Below, piece by piece: positions 13,351 to 27,600 of a stretch of DNA of 64,000 nt. Made by a program: the position numbers and the translations under genes. The DNA comes from Tritrichomonas musculus (Eukaryota > Parabasalia > Tritrichomonadida > Tritrichomonadidae). Location of the stretch: assembly GCA_039105265.1 (NCBI GenBank), contig JAPFFF010000077.1, forward strand, positions 62,001-126,000, given 5' to 3'. Positions within the stretch are counted from its first letter, which is position 1. Each line of letters opens with the position of its first letter. The notes below the pieces were generated by a model. That model ran no database searches. It had not been told where the DNA came from and was given only the letters and a program-made list of their open reading frames with translations.

Positions 13351-16300
13351 GATGATTCAACTGCAGTTGTCGTTGCATCTGATGATTCAACTGCAGTTCT
13401 TGTTTCATCTTATTATTAAACTGCAGTTCTCGTTGCATCTGATGATTCAACTGCAGTTCTCGTTGCATCTGATGATTCAACTGCAGTTGTCGTTGCATCT
13501 GATGATTCAACTGCAGTTCTCGTTGCATCTGATGATTCAACTGCAGTTCTCGTTGCATCTGATGATTCAACTGCAGTTCTTGTTTCATCTTATTATTAAA
13601 CTGCAGTTCTCGTTGAATCTGATGATTCAACTGCAGTTCTCGTTGCATCTGATGATTCAACTGCAGTTCTCGTTGAATCTGATGATTCAACTGCAGTTGT
13701 CGTTGCATCTGATGATTCAACTGCAGTTGTCGTTGCATCTGATGATTCAACTGCAGTTCTCGTTGAATCTGATGATTCAACTGTAGTTCTCGTTGCATCT
13801 GATGATTCAACTGCAGTTCTCGTTGAATCTGATGATTCAACTGTAGTTCTCGTTGAATCTGATGATTCAACTGCAGTTCTCGTTGAATCTGATGATTCAA
13901 CTGTAGTTCTCGTTGAATCTGATGGTTCAACTGCAGTTCTCGTTGAATCTGATGATTCAACTGCAGTTCTCGTTGAATCTGATGATTCAACTGCAGTTCT
14001 TGTTGCATCTGATGATTCAACTGCAGTTCTCGTTGAATCTGATGATTCAACTGTAGTTCTCGTTGCATCTGATGATTCAACTGCAGTTCTCGTTGAATCT
14101 GATGATTCAACTGTAGTTCTCGTTGCATCTGATGATTCAACTGCAGTTCTCGTTGAATCTGATGGTTCAACTGCAGTTCTCGTTGCATCTGATGATTCAA
14201 CTGCAGTTCTCGTTGAATCTGATGATTCAACTGCAGTTCTCGTTGCATCTGATGATTCAACTGCAGTTCTCGTTGCATCTGATGATTCAACTGCAGTTCT
14301 CGTTGAATCTGATGATTCAACTGCAGTTCTCGTTGCATCTGATGATTCAACTGCAGTTCTTGTTGAATCTTATTATTAAACTGCAGTTCTCGTTGAATCT
14401 TATGATTAAACTGCAGTTCTCGTTGAATCTTATGATTAAACTGCAGTTCTTGTTGAATCTTATTATTAAACTGCAGTTCTCGTTGCATCTGATGATTCAA
14501 CTGCAGTTCTCGTTGCATCTGATGATTCAACTGCAGTTCTCGTTGCATCTGATGATTCAACTGCAGTTCTCGTTGCATCTGATGATTCAACTGCAGTTCT
14601 CGTTGAATCTGATGATTCAACTGCAGTTCTTGTTGCATCTGATGATTCAACTGCAGTTCTCGTTGAATCTGATGATTCAACTGCAGTTCTCGTTGCATCT
14701 GATGATTCAACTGCAGTTCTCGTTGAATCTGATGATTCAACTGCAGTTGTCGTTGCATCTGATGATTCAACTGCAGTTGTCGTTGCATCTGATGATTCAA
14801 CTGCAGTTCTCGTTGAATCTGATGATTCAACTGTAGTTCTCGTTGCATCTGATGATTCAACTGCAGTTCTCGTTGAATCTGATGATTCAACTGTAGTTCT
14901 CGTTGAATCTGATGATTCAACTGCAGTTCTCGTTGAATCTGATGATTCAACTGTAGTTCTCGTTGAATCTGATGGTTCAACTGCAGTTCTCGTTGAATCT
15001 GATGATTCAACTGCAGTTCTCGTTGAATCTGATGATTCAACTGCAGTTCTTGTTGCATCTGATGATTCAACTGCAGTTCTTGTTTCATCTGATGATTCAA
15101 CTGCAGTTCTCGTTGAATCTTATTATTAAACTGCAGTTCTCGTTGCATCTGATGATTCAACTGCAGTTCTCGTTGCATCTGATGATTCAACTGCAGTTGT
15201 CGTTGCATCTGATGATTCAACTGCAGTTGTCGTTGCATCTGATGATTCAACTGCAGTTCTCGTTGAATCTGATGATTCAACTGTAGTTCTCGTTGCATCT
15301 GATGATTCAACTGCAGTTCTCGTTGAATCTGATGATTCAACTGTAGTTCTCGTTGAATCTGATGATTCAACTGCAGTTCTCGTTGAATCTGATGATTCAA
15401 CTGTAGTTCTCGTTGAATCTGATGATTCAACTGCAGTTCTCGTTGCATCTGATGATTCAACTGCAGTTCTCGTTGAATCTGATGATTCAACTGTAGTTCT
15501 CGTTGCATCTGATGATTCAACTGCAGTTCTCGTTGCATCTGATGATTCAACTGCAGTTCTCGTTGCATCTGATGATTCAACTGCAGTTCTCGTTGCATCT
15601 GATGATTCAACTGCAGTTCTCGTTGCATCTGATGATTCAACTGCAGTTCTCGTTGCATCTGATGATTCAACTGCAGTTCTCGTTGCATCTGATGATTCAA
15701 CTGCAGTTCTCGTTGCATCTGATGATTCAACTGCAGTTCTCGTTGAATCTGATGATTCAACTGCAGTTGTCGTTGCATCTGATGATTCAACTGCAGTTCT
15801 CGTTGAATCTGATGATTCAACTGCAGTTGTCGTTGAATCTGATGATTCAACTGCAGTTCTCGTTGAATCTGATGATTCAACTGTAGTTCTCGTTGCATCT
15901 GATGATTCAACTGCAGTTCTCGTTGAATCTGATGGTTCAACTGCAGTTCTCGTTGCATCTGATGATTCAACTGCAGTTCTCGTTGAATCTGATGATTCAA
16001 CTGCAGTTCTCGTTGCATCTGATGATTCAACTGCAGTTCTCGTTGCATCTGATGATTCAACTGCAGTTCTCGTTGCATCTGATGATTCAACTGCAGTTCT
16101 CGTTGAATCTGATGATTCAACTGCAGTTCTCGTTGAATCTGATGATTCAACTGCAGTTCTCGTTGCATCTGATGATTCAACTGCAGTTCTTGTTGAATCT
16201 TATTATTAAACTGCAGTTCTCGTTGAATCTTATGATTAAACTGCAGTTCTCGTTGAATCTTATGATTAAACTGCAGTTCTTGTTGAATCTTATTATTAAA

Positions 16301-18390
16301 CTGCAGTTCTCGTTGCATCTGATGATTCAACTGCAGTTCTCGTTGCATCTGATGATTCAACTGCAGTTCTCGTTGCATCTGATGATTCAACTGCAGTTCT
16401 CGTTGCATCTGATGATTCAACTGCAGTTCTCGTTGAATCTGATGATTCAACTGCAGTTCTTGTTGCATCTGATGATTCAACTGCAGTTCTCGTTGAATCT
16501 GATGATTCAACTGCAGTTCTCGTTGCATCTGATGATTCAACTGCAGTTCTCGTTGAATCTGATGATTCAACTGCAGTTGTCGTTGCATCTGATGATTCAA
16601 CTGCAGTTGTCGTTGCATCTGATGATTCAACTGCAGTTCTCGTTGAATCTGATGATTCAACTGTAGTTCTCGTTGCATCTGATGATTCAACTGCAGTTCT
16701 CGTTGAATCTGATGATTCAACTGTAGTTCTCGTTGAATCTGATGATTCAACTGCAGTTCTCGTTGAATCTGATGATTCAACTGTAGTTCTCGTTGAATCT
16801 GATGGTTCAACTGCAGTTCTCGTTGAATCTGATGATTCAACTGCAGTTCTCGTTGAATCTGATGATTCAACTGCAGTTCTTGTTGCATCTGATGATTCAA
16901 CTGCAGTTCTTGTTTCATCTGATGATTCAACTGCAGTTCTCGTTGAATCTTATTATTAAACTGCAGTTCTCGTTGCATCTGATGATTCAACTGCAGTTCT
17001 CGTTGCATCTGATGATTCAACTGCAGTTGTCGTTGCATCTGATGATTCAACTGCAGTTGTCGTTGCATCTGATGATTCAACTGCAGTTCTCGTTGAATCT
17101 GATGATTCAACTGCAGTTCTCGTTGAATCTGATGATTCAACTGCAGTTCTCGTTGAATCTGATGATTCAACTGCAGTTCTCGTTGCATCTGATGATTCAA
17201 CTGCAGTTCTCGTTGCATCTGATGATTCAACTGCAGTTCTCGTTGAATCTGATGATTCAACTGCAGTTCTCGTTGCATCTGATGATTCAACTGCAGTTGT
17301 CGTTGCATCTGATGATTCAACTGCAGTTCTCGTTGCATCTGATGATTCAACTGCAGTTCTCGTTGCATCTGATGATTCAACTGCAGTTCTCGTTGCATCT
17401 GATGATTCAACTGCAGTTCTCGTTGCATCTGATGATTCAACTGCAGTTCTCGTTGAATCTGATGATTCAACTGCAGTTCTCGTTGCATCTGATGATTCAA
17501 CTGCAGTTCTCGTTGCATCTGATGATTCAACTGCAGTTCTCGTTGCATCTGATGATTCAACTGCAGTTCTCGTTGAATCTGATGATTCAACTGCAGTTCT
17601 CGTTGAATCTGATGATTCAACTGCAGTTGTCGTTGCATCTGATGATTCAACTGCAGTTCTTGTTGCATCTTAATATTAAACGGCAGTTCTCGTTGCATTT
17701 GATGATTCAACTGCAGTTCTCGTTGAATCTGATGATTCAACTGCAGTTCTCGTTGAATCTGATGATTCAACTGCAGTTGTCGTTGCATCTGATGATTCAA
17801 CTGCAGTTCTTGTTGCATCTTAATATTAAACGGCAGTTCTCGTTGCATTTGATGATTCAACTGCAGTTCTCGTTGAATCTGATGATTCAACTGCAGTTCT
17901 CGTTGAATCTGATGATTCAACTGCAGTTGTCGTTGCATCTGATGATTCAACTGCAGTTCTCGTTGAATCTGATGATTCAACTGCAGTTGTCGTTGCATCT
18001 GATGATTCAACTGCAGTTCTTGTTTAATCTTATTATTAAACTGCAGTTCTCGTTGAATCTTATTATTAAACTGCAGTTCTCGTTGAATCTGATGATTCAA
18101 CTGCAGTTCTCGTTGCATCTGATGATTCAACTGCAGTTCTCGTTGAATCTGATGATTCAACTGCAGTTCTCGTTGCATCTGATGATTCAACTGCAGTTCT
18201 CGTTGCATCTGATGATTCAACTGCAGTTCTCGTTGCATCTGATGATTCAACTGCAGTTCTCGTTGAATCTGATGATTCAACTGCAGTTCTCGTTGAATCT
18301 GATGATTCAACTGCAGTTGTCGTTGCATCTGATGATTCAACTGCAGTTCTTGTTGCATCTTAATATTAAACGGCAGTTCTCGTTGCATTT

Positions 18391-20520
18391 GATGATTCAA
18401 CTGCAGTTCTCGTTGAATCTGATGATTCAACTGCAGTTCTCGTTGAATCTGATGATTCAACTGCAGTTGTCGTTGCATCTGATGATTCAACTGCAGTTCT
18501 TGTTGCATCTTAATATTAAACGGCAGTTCTCGTTGCATTTGATGATTCAACTGCAGTTCTCGTTGAATCTGATGATTCAACTGCAGTTCTCGTTGAATCT
18601 GATGATTCAACTGCAGTTGTCGTTGCATCTGATGATTCAACTGCAGTTCTCGTTGAATCTGATGATTCAACTGCAGTTCTCGTTGCATCTGATGATTCAA
18701 CTGCAGTTCTCGTTGCATCTGATGATTCAACTGCAGTTCTTGTTTCATCTTATTATTAAACTGCAGTTCTCGTTGAATCTTATTATTAAACTGCAGTTCT
18801 CGTTGAATCTGATGATTCAACTGCAGTTCTCGTTGAATCTGATGATTCAACTGCAGTTCTCGTTGCATCTGATGATTCAACTGCAGTTCTCGTTGCATCT
18901 GATGATTCAACTGCAGTTCTCGTTGCATCTGATGATTCAACTGCAGTTGTCGTTGCATCTGATGATTCAACTGCAGTTCTCGTTGAATCTGATGATTCAA
19001 CTGCAGTTCTCGTTGCATCTGATGATTCAACTGCAGTTCTTGTTGCATCTTAATATTAAACGGCAGTTCTTGTTGCATCTGATGGTTCAACTGCAGTTCT
19101 CGTTGCATCTGATGATTCAACTGCAGTTCTCGTTGCATCTGATGATTCAACTGCAGTTCTTGTTGCATCTGATGATTCAACTGCAGTTCTTGTTTCATCT
19201 GATGATTCAACTGCAGTTCTCGTTGAATCTTATTATTAAACTGCAGTTCTCGTTGCATCTGATGATTCAACTGCAGTTCTCGTTGCATCTGATGATTCAA
19301 CTGCAGTTGTCGTTGCATCTGATGATTCAACTGCAGTTGTCGTTGCATCTGATGATTCAACTGCAGTTCTCGTTGAATCTGATGATTCAACTGCAGTTCT
19401 CGTTGAATCTGATGATTCAACTGCAGTTCTCGTTGAATCTGATGATTCAACTGCAGTTCTCGTTGCATCTGATGATTCAACTGCAGTTCTCGTTGCATCT
19501 GATGATTCAACTGCAGTTGTCGTTGAATCTGATGATTCAACTGCAGTTCTCGTTGCATCTGATGATTCAACTGCAGTTGTCGTTGCATCTGATGATTCAA
19601 CTGCAGTTCTCGTTGCATCTGATGATTCAACTGCAGTTCTCGTTGCATCTGATGATTCAACTGCAGTTCTCGTTGCATCTGATGATTCAACTGCAGTTCT
19701 TGTTTCATCTGATGATTCAACTGCAGTTCTCGTTGAATCTGATGATTCAACTGAAGTTCTTGTTGCATCTGATGATTCAACTGCAGTTCTCGTTGCATCT
19801 GATGATTCAACTGCAGTTCTCGTTGAATCTGATGATTCAACTGCAGTTCTCGTTGCATCTGATGATTCAACTGCAGTTCTCGTTGCATCTGATGATTCAA
19901 CTGCAGTTCTCGTTGCATCTGATTATTCAACTGCAGTTCTTGTTTCATCTTATTATTAAACTGCAGTTCTCGTTGAATCTTATTATTAAACTGCAGTTCT
20001 CGTTGAATCTGATGATTCAACTGCAGTTCTCGTTGCATCTGATGATTCAACTGCAGTTCTCGTTGAATCTGATGATTCAACTGCAGTTGTCGTTGAATCT
20101 GATGATTCAACTGCAGTTCTCGTTGCATCTGATTATTCAACTGCAGTTCTTGTTTCATCTTATTATTAAACTGCAGTTCTCGTTGAATCTTATTATTAAA
20201 CTGCAGTTCTCGTTGAATCTGATGATTCAACTGCAGTTCTCGTTGCATCTGATGATTCAACTGCAGTTCTCTTTGAATCTGATGATTCAACTGCAGTTCT
20301 CGTTGAATCTGATGATTCAACTGTAGTTCTCGTTGAATCTGATGATTCAACTGCAGTTCTCGTTGAATCTGATGATTCAACTGCAGTTCTCGTTGAATCT
20401 GATGATTCAACTGCAGTTCTCGTTGAATCTGATGATTCAACTGCAGTTCTCGTTGAATCTGATGATTCAACTGTAGTTCTCGTTGCATCTGATGATTCAA
20501 CTGCAGTTCTCGTTGCATCT
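18391..20520 (+). repeat. Nested 2.16-kb HOR, first copy
   Basis: The unit order here recurs at 20,551-22,710, first at offset 2,160 and, after a one-unit change near 19,740, at offset 2,190. Landmarks that pair up are TAATATT units at 18,511/20,671 and 19,051/21,211, CTGAAG units at 19,741/21,931, GATTATT units at 19,921/22,111 and 20,131/22,321, and CTTTG units at 20,251/22,441. Copy B of the larger duplication carries the same nested pair at about 27,601-29,640 and 29,671-31,830, so this duplication came before the 9.1-kb one. Confidence 0.88.
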
Positions 20521-20550
20521 GATGATTCAACTGCAGTTCTCGTTGAATCT

Positions 20551-22710
20551 GATGATTCAACTGCAGTTCTCGTTGAATCTGATGATTCAACTGCAGTTCT
20601 CGTTGAATCTGATGATTCAACTGCAGTTGTCGTTGCATCTGATGATTCAACTGCAGTTCTTGTTGCATCTTAATATTAAACGGCAGTTCTCGTTGCATTT
20701 GATGATTCAACTGCAGTTCTCGTTGAATCTGATGATTCAACTGCAGTTCTCGTTGAATCTGATGATTCAACTGCAGTTGTCGTTGCATCTGATGATTCAA
20801 CTGCAGTTCTCGTTGAATCTGATGATTCAACTGCAGTTCTCGTTGCATCTGATGATTCAACTGCAGTTCTCGTTGCATCTGATGATTCAACTGCAGTTCT
20901 TGTTTCATCTTATTATTAAACTGCAGTTCTCGTTGAATCTTATTATTAAACTGCAGTTCTCGTTGAATCTGATGATTCAACTGCAGTTCTCGTTGAATCT
21001 GATGATTCAACTGCAGTTCTCGTTGCATCTGATGATTCAACTGCAGTTCTCGTTGCATCTGATGATTCAACTGCAGTTCTCGTTGCATCTGATGATTCAA
21101 CTGCAGTTGTCGTTGCATCTGATGATTCAACTGCAGTTCTTGTTGAATCTGATGATTCAACTGCAGTTCTCGTTGCATCTGATGATTCAACTGCAGTTCT
21201 TGTTGCATCTTAATATTAAACGGCAGTTCTTGTTGCATCTGATGGTTCAACTGCAGTTCTCGTTGCATCTGATGATTCAACTGCAGTTCTCGTTGCATCT
21301 GATGATTCAACTGCAGTTCTTGTTGCATCTGATGATTCAACTGCAGTTCTTGTTTCATCTGATGATTCAACTGCAGTTCTCGTTGAATCTTATTATTAAA
21401 CTGCAGTTCTCGTTGCATCTGATGATTCAACTGCAGTTCTCGTTGCATCTGATGATTCAACTGCAGTTGTCGTTGCATCTGATGATTCAACTGCAGTTGT
21501 CGTTGCATCTGATGATTCAACTGCAGTTCTCGTTGAATCTGATGATTCAACTGCAGTTCTCGTTGAATCTGATGATTCAACTGCAGTTCTCGTTGAATCT
21601 GATGATTCAACTGCAGTTCTCGTTGCATCTGATGATTCAACTGCAGTTCTCGTTGCATCTGATGATTCAACTGCAGTTGTCGTTGAATCTGATGATTCAA
21701 CTGCAGTTCTCGTTGCATCTGATGATTCAACTGCAGTTGTCGTTGCATCTGATGATTCAACTGCAGTTCTCGTTGCATCTGATGATTCAACTGCAGTTCT
21801 CGTTGCATCTGATGATTCAACTGCAGTTCTCGTTGCATCTGATGATTCAACTGCAGTTCTTGTTTCATCTGATGATTCAACTGCAGTTCTCGTTGCATCT
21901 GATGATTCAACTGCAGTTCTCGTTGAATCTGATGATTCAACTGAAGTTCTCGTTGAATCTGATGATTCAACTGCAGTTCTCGTTGCATCTGATGATTCAA
22001 CTGCAGTTCTCGTTGAATCTGATGATTCAACTGCAGTTCTCGTTGCATCTGATGATTCAACTGCAGTTCTCGTTGCATCTGATGATTCAACTGCAGTTCT
22101 CGTTGCATCTGATTATTCAACTGCAGTTCTTGTTTCATCTTATTATTAAACTGCAGTTCTCGTTGAATCTTATTATTAAACTGCAGTTCTCGTTGAATCT
22201 GATGATTCAACTGCAGTTCTCGTTGCATCTGATGATTCAACTGCAGTTCTCGTTGAATCTGATGATTCAACTGCAGTTGTCGTTGAATCTGATGATTCAA
22301 CTGCAGTTCTCGTTGCATCTGATTATTCAACTGCAGTTCTTGTTTCATCTTATTATTAAACTGCAGTTCTCGTTGAATCTTATTATTAAACTGCAGTTCT
22401 CGTTGAATCTGATGATTCAACTGCAGTTCTCGTTGCATCTGATGATTCAACTGCAGTTCTCTTTGAATCTGATGATTCAACTGCAGTTCTCGTTGAATCT
22501 GATGATTCAACTGCAGTTGTCGTTGAATCTGATGATTCAACTGCAGTTCTCGTTGAATCTGATGATTCAACTGCAGTTCTCGTTGAATCTGATGATTCAA
22601 CTGCAGTTCTCGTTGAATCTGATGATTCAACTGCAGTTCTCGTTGAATCTGATGATTCAACTGTAGTTCTCGTTGCATCTGATGATTCAACTGCAGTTCT
22701 CGTTGCATCT
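20551..22710 (+). repeat. Nested 2.16-kb HOR, second copy
   Basis: This is the partner of 18,391-20,520. Differences by eye include T at 21 in the unit at 21,121, a changed pair of units around 21,871-21,960 that adds 30 bp, and G at 19 instead of T at 14 in the unit at 22,501. At its right end it runs into the unusual units at 22,801-22,860. Confidence 0.87.
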
Positions 22711-22800
22711 GATGATTCAACTGCAGTTCTCGTTGCATCTGATGATTCAACTGCAGTTCTCGTTGAATCTGATGATTCAACTGCAGTTCTTGTTTCATCT

Positions 22801-22860
22801 TATTATTAAACTGCAGTTCTAGCTGCATCTAAAGATTCAACTGCAGTTCTCGTTGCATCT
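22801..22860 (+). repeat. Pair of strongly divergent units (copied at 31,921-31,980)
   Basis: The first unit ends AGCTGCATCT and the next starts AAAGATTCAA, several changes seen nowhere else except at 31,921-31,980 in the duplicated copy. They create a TAG in the minus-strand decapeptide frame. Because both copies carry them, the changes came before the 9.1-kb duplication. Confidence 0.9.
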
Positions 22861-25800
22861 GATGATTCAACTGCAGTTCTCGTTGCATCTGATGATTCAA
22901 CTGCAGTTCTTGTTTCATCTTATTATTAAACTGCAGTTCTTGCTGCATCTGATGATTCAACTGCAGTTCTCGTTGCATCTGATGATTCAACTGCAGTTCT
23001 CGTTGCATCTGATGATTCAACTACAGTTCTCGTTGCATCTGATGATTCAACTGCAGTTCTTGTTTCATCTTATTATTAAACTGCAGTTCTCGCTGCATCT
23101 GATGATTCAACTGCAGTTCTCGTTGCATCTGATGATTCAACTGCAGTTCTCGTTGCATCTGATGATTCAACTGCAGTTCTCGTTGCATCTTATTATTAAA
23201 CTGCAGTTCTCGTTGCATCTGATGATTCAACTGCAGTTCTCGTTGCATCTGATGATTCAACTGCAGTTCTCGTTGAATCTGATGGTTCAACTGCAGTTCT
23301 CGTTGAATCTGATGATTCAACTGCAGTTCTCGTTGCATCTGATGATTCAACTGCAGTTCTCGTTGAATCTGATGATTCAACTGCAGTTCTCGTTGCATCT
23401 GATGATTCAACTGCAGTTCTCGTTGCATCTGATGATTCAACTGCAGTTCTCGTTGAATCTGATGGTTCAACTGCAGTTGTCGTTGAATCTGATGATTCAA
23501 CTGCAGTTCTCGTTGCATCTGATGATTCAACTGCAGTTCTCGTTGAATCTGATGATTCAACTGCAGTTCTCGTTGAATCTGATGATTCAACTGCAGTTCT
23601 CGTTGAATCTGATGATTCAACTGTAGTTCTCGTTGCATCTGATGATTCAACTGCAGTTCTCGTTGCATCTGATGATTCAACTGCAGTTCTCGTTGAATCT
23701 GATGATTCAACTGCAGTTCTCGTTGAATCTGATGATTCAACTGCAGTTCTCGCTGCATCTGATGATTCAACTGCAGTTCTCGTTGCATCTGATGATTCAA
23801 CTGCAGTTCTCGTTGCATCTGATGATTCAACTGCAGTTCTTGTTGCATCTTATTATTAAACTGCAGTTCTCGTTGCATCTGATGATTCAACTGCAGTTCT
23901 CGTTGCATCTGATGGTTCAACTGCAGTTCTCGTTGAATCTGATGATTCAACTGTAGTTCTCGTTGAATCTGATGATTCAACTGCAGTTCTCGTTGAATCT
24001 GATGGTTCAACTGCAGTTCTCGTTGAATCTGATGATTCAACTGCAGTTCTCGTTGAATCTGATGGTTCAACTGCAGTTCTCGTTGAATCTGATGGTTCAA
24101 CTGCAGTTCTCGTTGAATCTGATGATTCAACTGTAGTTCTCGTTGCATCTGATGATTCAACTGCAGTTCTCGTTGCATCTGATGATTCAACTGCAGTTCT
24201 CGTTGAATCTGATGATTCAACTGCAGTTCTCGTTGAATCTGATGATTCAACTGCAGTTCTCGTTGCATCTGATGATTCAACTGCAGTTCTCGTTGCATCT
24301 GATGATTCAACTGCAGTTGTCGTTGCATCTGATGATTCAACTGCAGTTCTTGTTTCATCTTATTATTAAACTGCAGTTCTCGTTGCATCTGATGATTCAA
24401 CTGCAGTTCTCGTTGCATCTGATGATTCAACTGCAGTTGTCGTTGCATCTGATGATTCAACTGCAGTTCTCGTTGCATCTGATGATTCAACTGCAGTTCT
24501 CGTTGCATCTGATGATTCAACTGCAGTTCTTGTTTCATCTTATTATTAAACTGCAGTTCTCGTTGCATCTGATGATTCAACTGCAGTTCTCGTTGCATCT
24601 GATGATTCAACTGCAGTTCTCGTTGAATCTGATGATTCAACTGCAGTTGTCGTTGCATCTGATGATTCAACTGCAGTTGTCGTTGCATCTGATGATTCAA
24701 CTGCAGTTCTCGTTGAATCTGATGATTCAACTGTAGTTCTCGTTGCATCTGATGATTCAACTGCAGTTCTCGTTGAATCTGATGATTCAACTGTAGTTCT
24801 CGTTGAATCTGATGATTCAACTGCAGTTCTCGTTGAATCTGATGATTCAACTGTAGTTCTCGTTGAATCTGATGGTTCAACTGCAGTTCTCGTTGAATCT
24901 GATGATTCAACTGCAGTTCTCGTTGAATCTGATGATTCAACTGCAGTTGTCGTTGCATCTGATGATTCAACTGCAGTTCTCGTTGAATCTGATGATTCAA
25001 CTGTAGTTCTCGTTGCATCTGATGATTCAACTGCAGTTCTCGTTGAATCTGATGATTCAACTGTAGTTCTCGTTGCATCTGATGATTCAACTGCAGTTCT
25101 CGTTGAATCTGATGATTCAACTGCAGTTCTCGTTGCATCTGATGATTCAACTGCAGTTCTCGTTGAATCTGATGATTCAACTGCAGTTCTCGTTGCATCT
25201 GATGATTCAACTGCAGTTCTCGTTGCATCTGATGATTCAACTGCAGTTCTCGTTGCATCTGATGATTCAACTGCAGTTCTCGTTGAATCTGATGATTCAA
25301 CTGCAGTTCTCGTTGAATCTGATGATTCAACTGCAGTTCTCGTTGCATCTGATGATTCAACTGCAGTTCTTGTTGAATCTTATTATTAAACTGCAGTTCT
25401 CGTTGAATCTTATGATTAAACTGCAGTTCTCGTTGAATCTTATGATTAAACTGCAGTTCTCGTTGCATCTGATGATTCAACTGCAGTTCTCGTTGCATCT
25501 GATGATTCAACTGCAGTTCTCGTTGCATCTGATGATTCAACTGCAGTTCTCGTTGAATCTGATGATTCAACTGCAGTTCTCGTTGAATCTGATGATTCAA
25601 CTGCAGTTCTTGTTGCATCTGATGATTCAACTGCAGTTCTCGTTGAATCTGATGATTCAACTGCAGTTCTCGTTGCATCTGATGATTCAACTGCAGTTCT
25701 CGTTGAATCTGATGATTCAACTGCAGTTGTCGTTGCATCTGATGATTCAACTGCAGTTGTCGTTGCATCTGATGATTCAACTGCAGTTCTCGTTGAATCT

Positions 25801-26760
25801 GATGATTCAACTGTAGTTCTCGTTGCATCTGATGATTCAACTGCAGTTCTCGTTGAATCTGATGATTCAACTGTAGTTCTCGTTGAATCTGATGATTCAA
25901 CTGCAGTTCTCGTTGAATCTGATGATTCAACTGTAGTTCTCGTTGAATCTGATGGTTCAACTGCAGTTCTCGTTGAATCTGATGATTCAACTGCAGTTCT
26001 CGTTGAATCTGATGATTCAACTGCAGTTCTTGTTGCATCTGATGATTCAACTGCAGTTCTTGTTTCATCTGATGATTCAACTGCAGTTCTCGTTGAATCT
26101 TATTATTAAACTGCAGTTCTCGTTGCATCTGATGATTCAACTGCAGTTCTCGTTGCATCTGATGATTCAACTGCAGTTGTCGTTGCATCTGATGATTCAA
26201 CTGCAGTTGTCGTTGCATCTGATGATTCAACTGCAGTTCTCGTTGAATCTGATGATTCAACTGCAGTTGTCGTTGCATCTGATGATTCAACTGCAGTTCT
26301 CGTTGCATCTGATGATTCAACTGCAGTTCTCGTTGCATCTGATGATTCAACTGCAGTTCTTGTTTCATCTTATTATTAAACTGCAGTTCTCGTTGCATCT
26401 GATGATTCAACTGCAGTTCTCGTTGCATCTGATGATTCAACTGCAGTTCTCGTTGAATCTGATGATTCAACTGCAGTTCTCGTTGCATCTGATGATTCAA
26501 CTGCAGTTGTCGTTGCATCTGATGATTCAACTGCAGTTCTCGTTGAATCTGATGATTCAACTGTAGTTCTCGTTGCATCTGATGATTCAACTGCAGTTCT
26601 CGTTGAATCTGATGATTCAACTGTAGTTCTCGTTGAATCTGATGATTCAACTGCAGTTCTCGTTGAATCTGATGATTCAACTGTAGTTCTCGTTGAATCT
26701 GATGGTTCAACTGCAGTTCTCGTTGAATCTGATGATTCAACTGCAGTTCTCGTTGAATCT

Positions 26761-27060
26761 GATGATTCAACTGCAGTTGTCGTTGCATCTGATGATTCAA
26801 CTGCAGTTGTCGTTGCATCTGATGATTCAACTGCAGTTCTCGTTGAATCTGATGATTCAACTGTAGTTCTCGTTGCATCTGATGATTCAACTGCAGTTCT
26901 CGTTGAATCTGATGATTCAACTGTAGTTCTCGTTGAATCTGATGATTCAACTGCAGTTCTCGTTGAATCTGATGATTCAACTGTAGTTCTCGTTGAATCT
27001 GATGGTTCAACTGCAGTTCTCGTTGAATCTGATGATTCAACTGCAGTTCTCGTTGAATCT
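26761..27060 (+). repeat. 10-unit segment present in copy A, absent from copy B
   Basis: In copy A the ten-unit pattern holding the three T-at-14 units and the GATGGTT unit occurs twice in tandem (GATGGTT units at 26,701 and 27,001). Copy B has it once (35,821). The change is exactly 300 bp, so register is kept. Whether A gained or B lost it cannot be decided here, and the boundary can slide within the tandem pair. Confidence 0.85.
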
Positions 27061-27600
27061 GATGATTCAACTGCAGTTCTTGTTGCATCTGATGATTCAA
27101 CTGCAGTTCTCGTTGAATCTGATGATTCAACTGTAGTTCTCGTTGCATCTGATGATTCAACTGCAGTTCTCGTTGAATCTTATTATTAAACTGTAGTTCT
27201 CGTTGCATCTGATGATTCAACTGCAGTTCTCGTTGCATCTGATGATTCAACTGCAGTTCTCGTTGCATCTGATGATTCAACTGCAGTTGTCGTTGAATCT
27301 GATGATTCAACTGCAGTTCTCGTTGAATCTGATGATTCAACTGCAGTTCTCGTTGCATCTGATGATTCAACTGCAGTTCTTGTTGAATCTTATTATTAAA
27401 CTGCAGTTCTCGTTGAATCTTATGATTAAACTGCAGTTCTCGTTGAATCTTATGATTAAACTGCAGTTCTTGTTGAATCTTATTATTAAACTGCAGTTCT
27501 CGTTGCATCTGATGATTCAACTGCAGTTCTCGTTGCATCTGATGATTCAACTGTAGTTCTCGTTGAATCTGATGATTCAACTGCAGTTCTCGTTGCATCT

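Larger units (their letters stand above)
18481..27600 (+). repeat. Higher-order repeat copy A (9,120 bp, 304 units)
   Basis: Line-by-line reading shows the same order of variant units as 27,601-36,420. Shared landmarks at a fixed offset of 9,120 include rare units at 18,511, 19,051, 20,671 and 21,211 (TAATATTAAA with CGGCAG), the unit with AGCTGCATCT at 22,801 and the unit starting AAAGATT at 22,831. Copy A ends exactly where copy B starts, so this is a direct tandem duplication. Differences I found: two substitutions in the unit at 20,311 (20,324 and 20,329), one at 25,549, and a 300-bp stretch (26,761-27,060) absent from copy B. Comparison was by eye, so a few more differences could exist. 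Confidence 0.93.

Noticed and set aside
16793-20326. Plus-strand frame of 1,177 codons (MIQLQFSLHL repeats) as a membrane or leucine-rich protein
   Set aside because: It is a shadow of the satellite in a region with few CTGTAG units. Elsewhere the same frame stops every few hundred bases.
11981-22828. Minus-strand open frame of 3,615 codons as a giant repeat-protein gene
   Set aside because: The 30-bp stop-free unit creates such frames automatically. There is no unique domain, leader, splice site or promoter, and neighbouring frames are cut by stops in the same satellite units.
22801-22860. Insertion scar or target-site duplication of a transposon
   Set aside because: The two odd units differ only by substitutions, keep 30-bp register and have no extra sequence.
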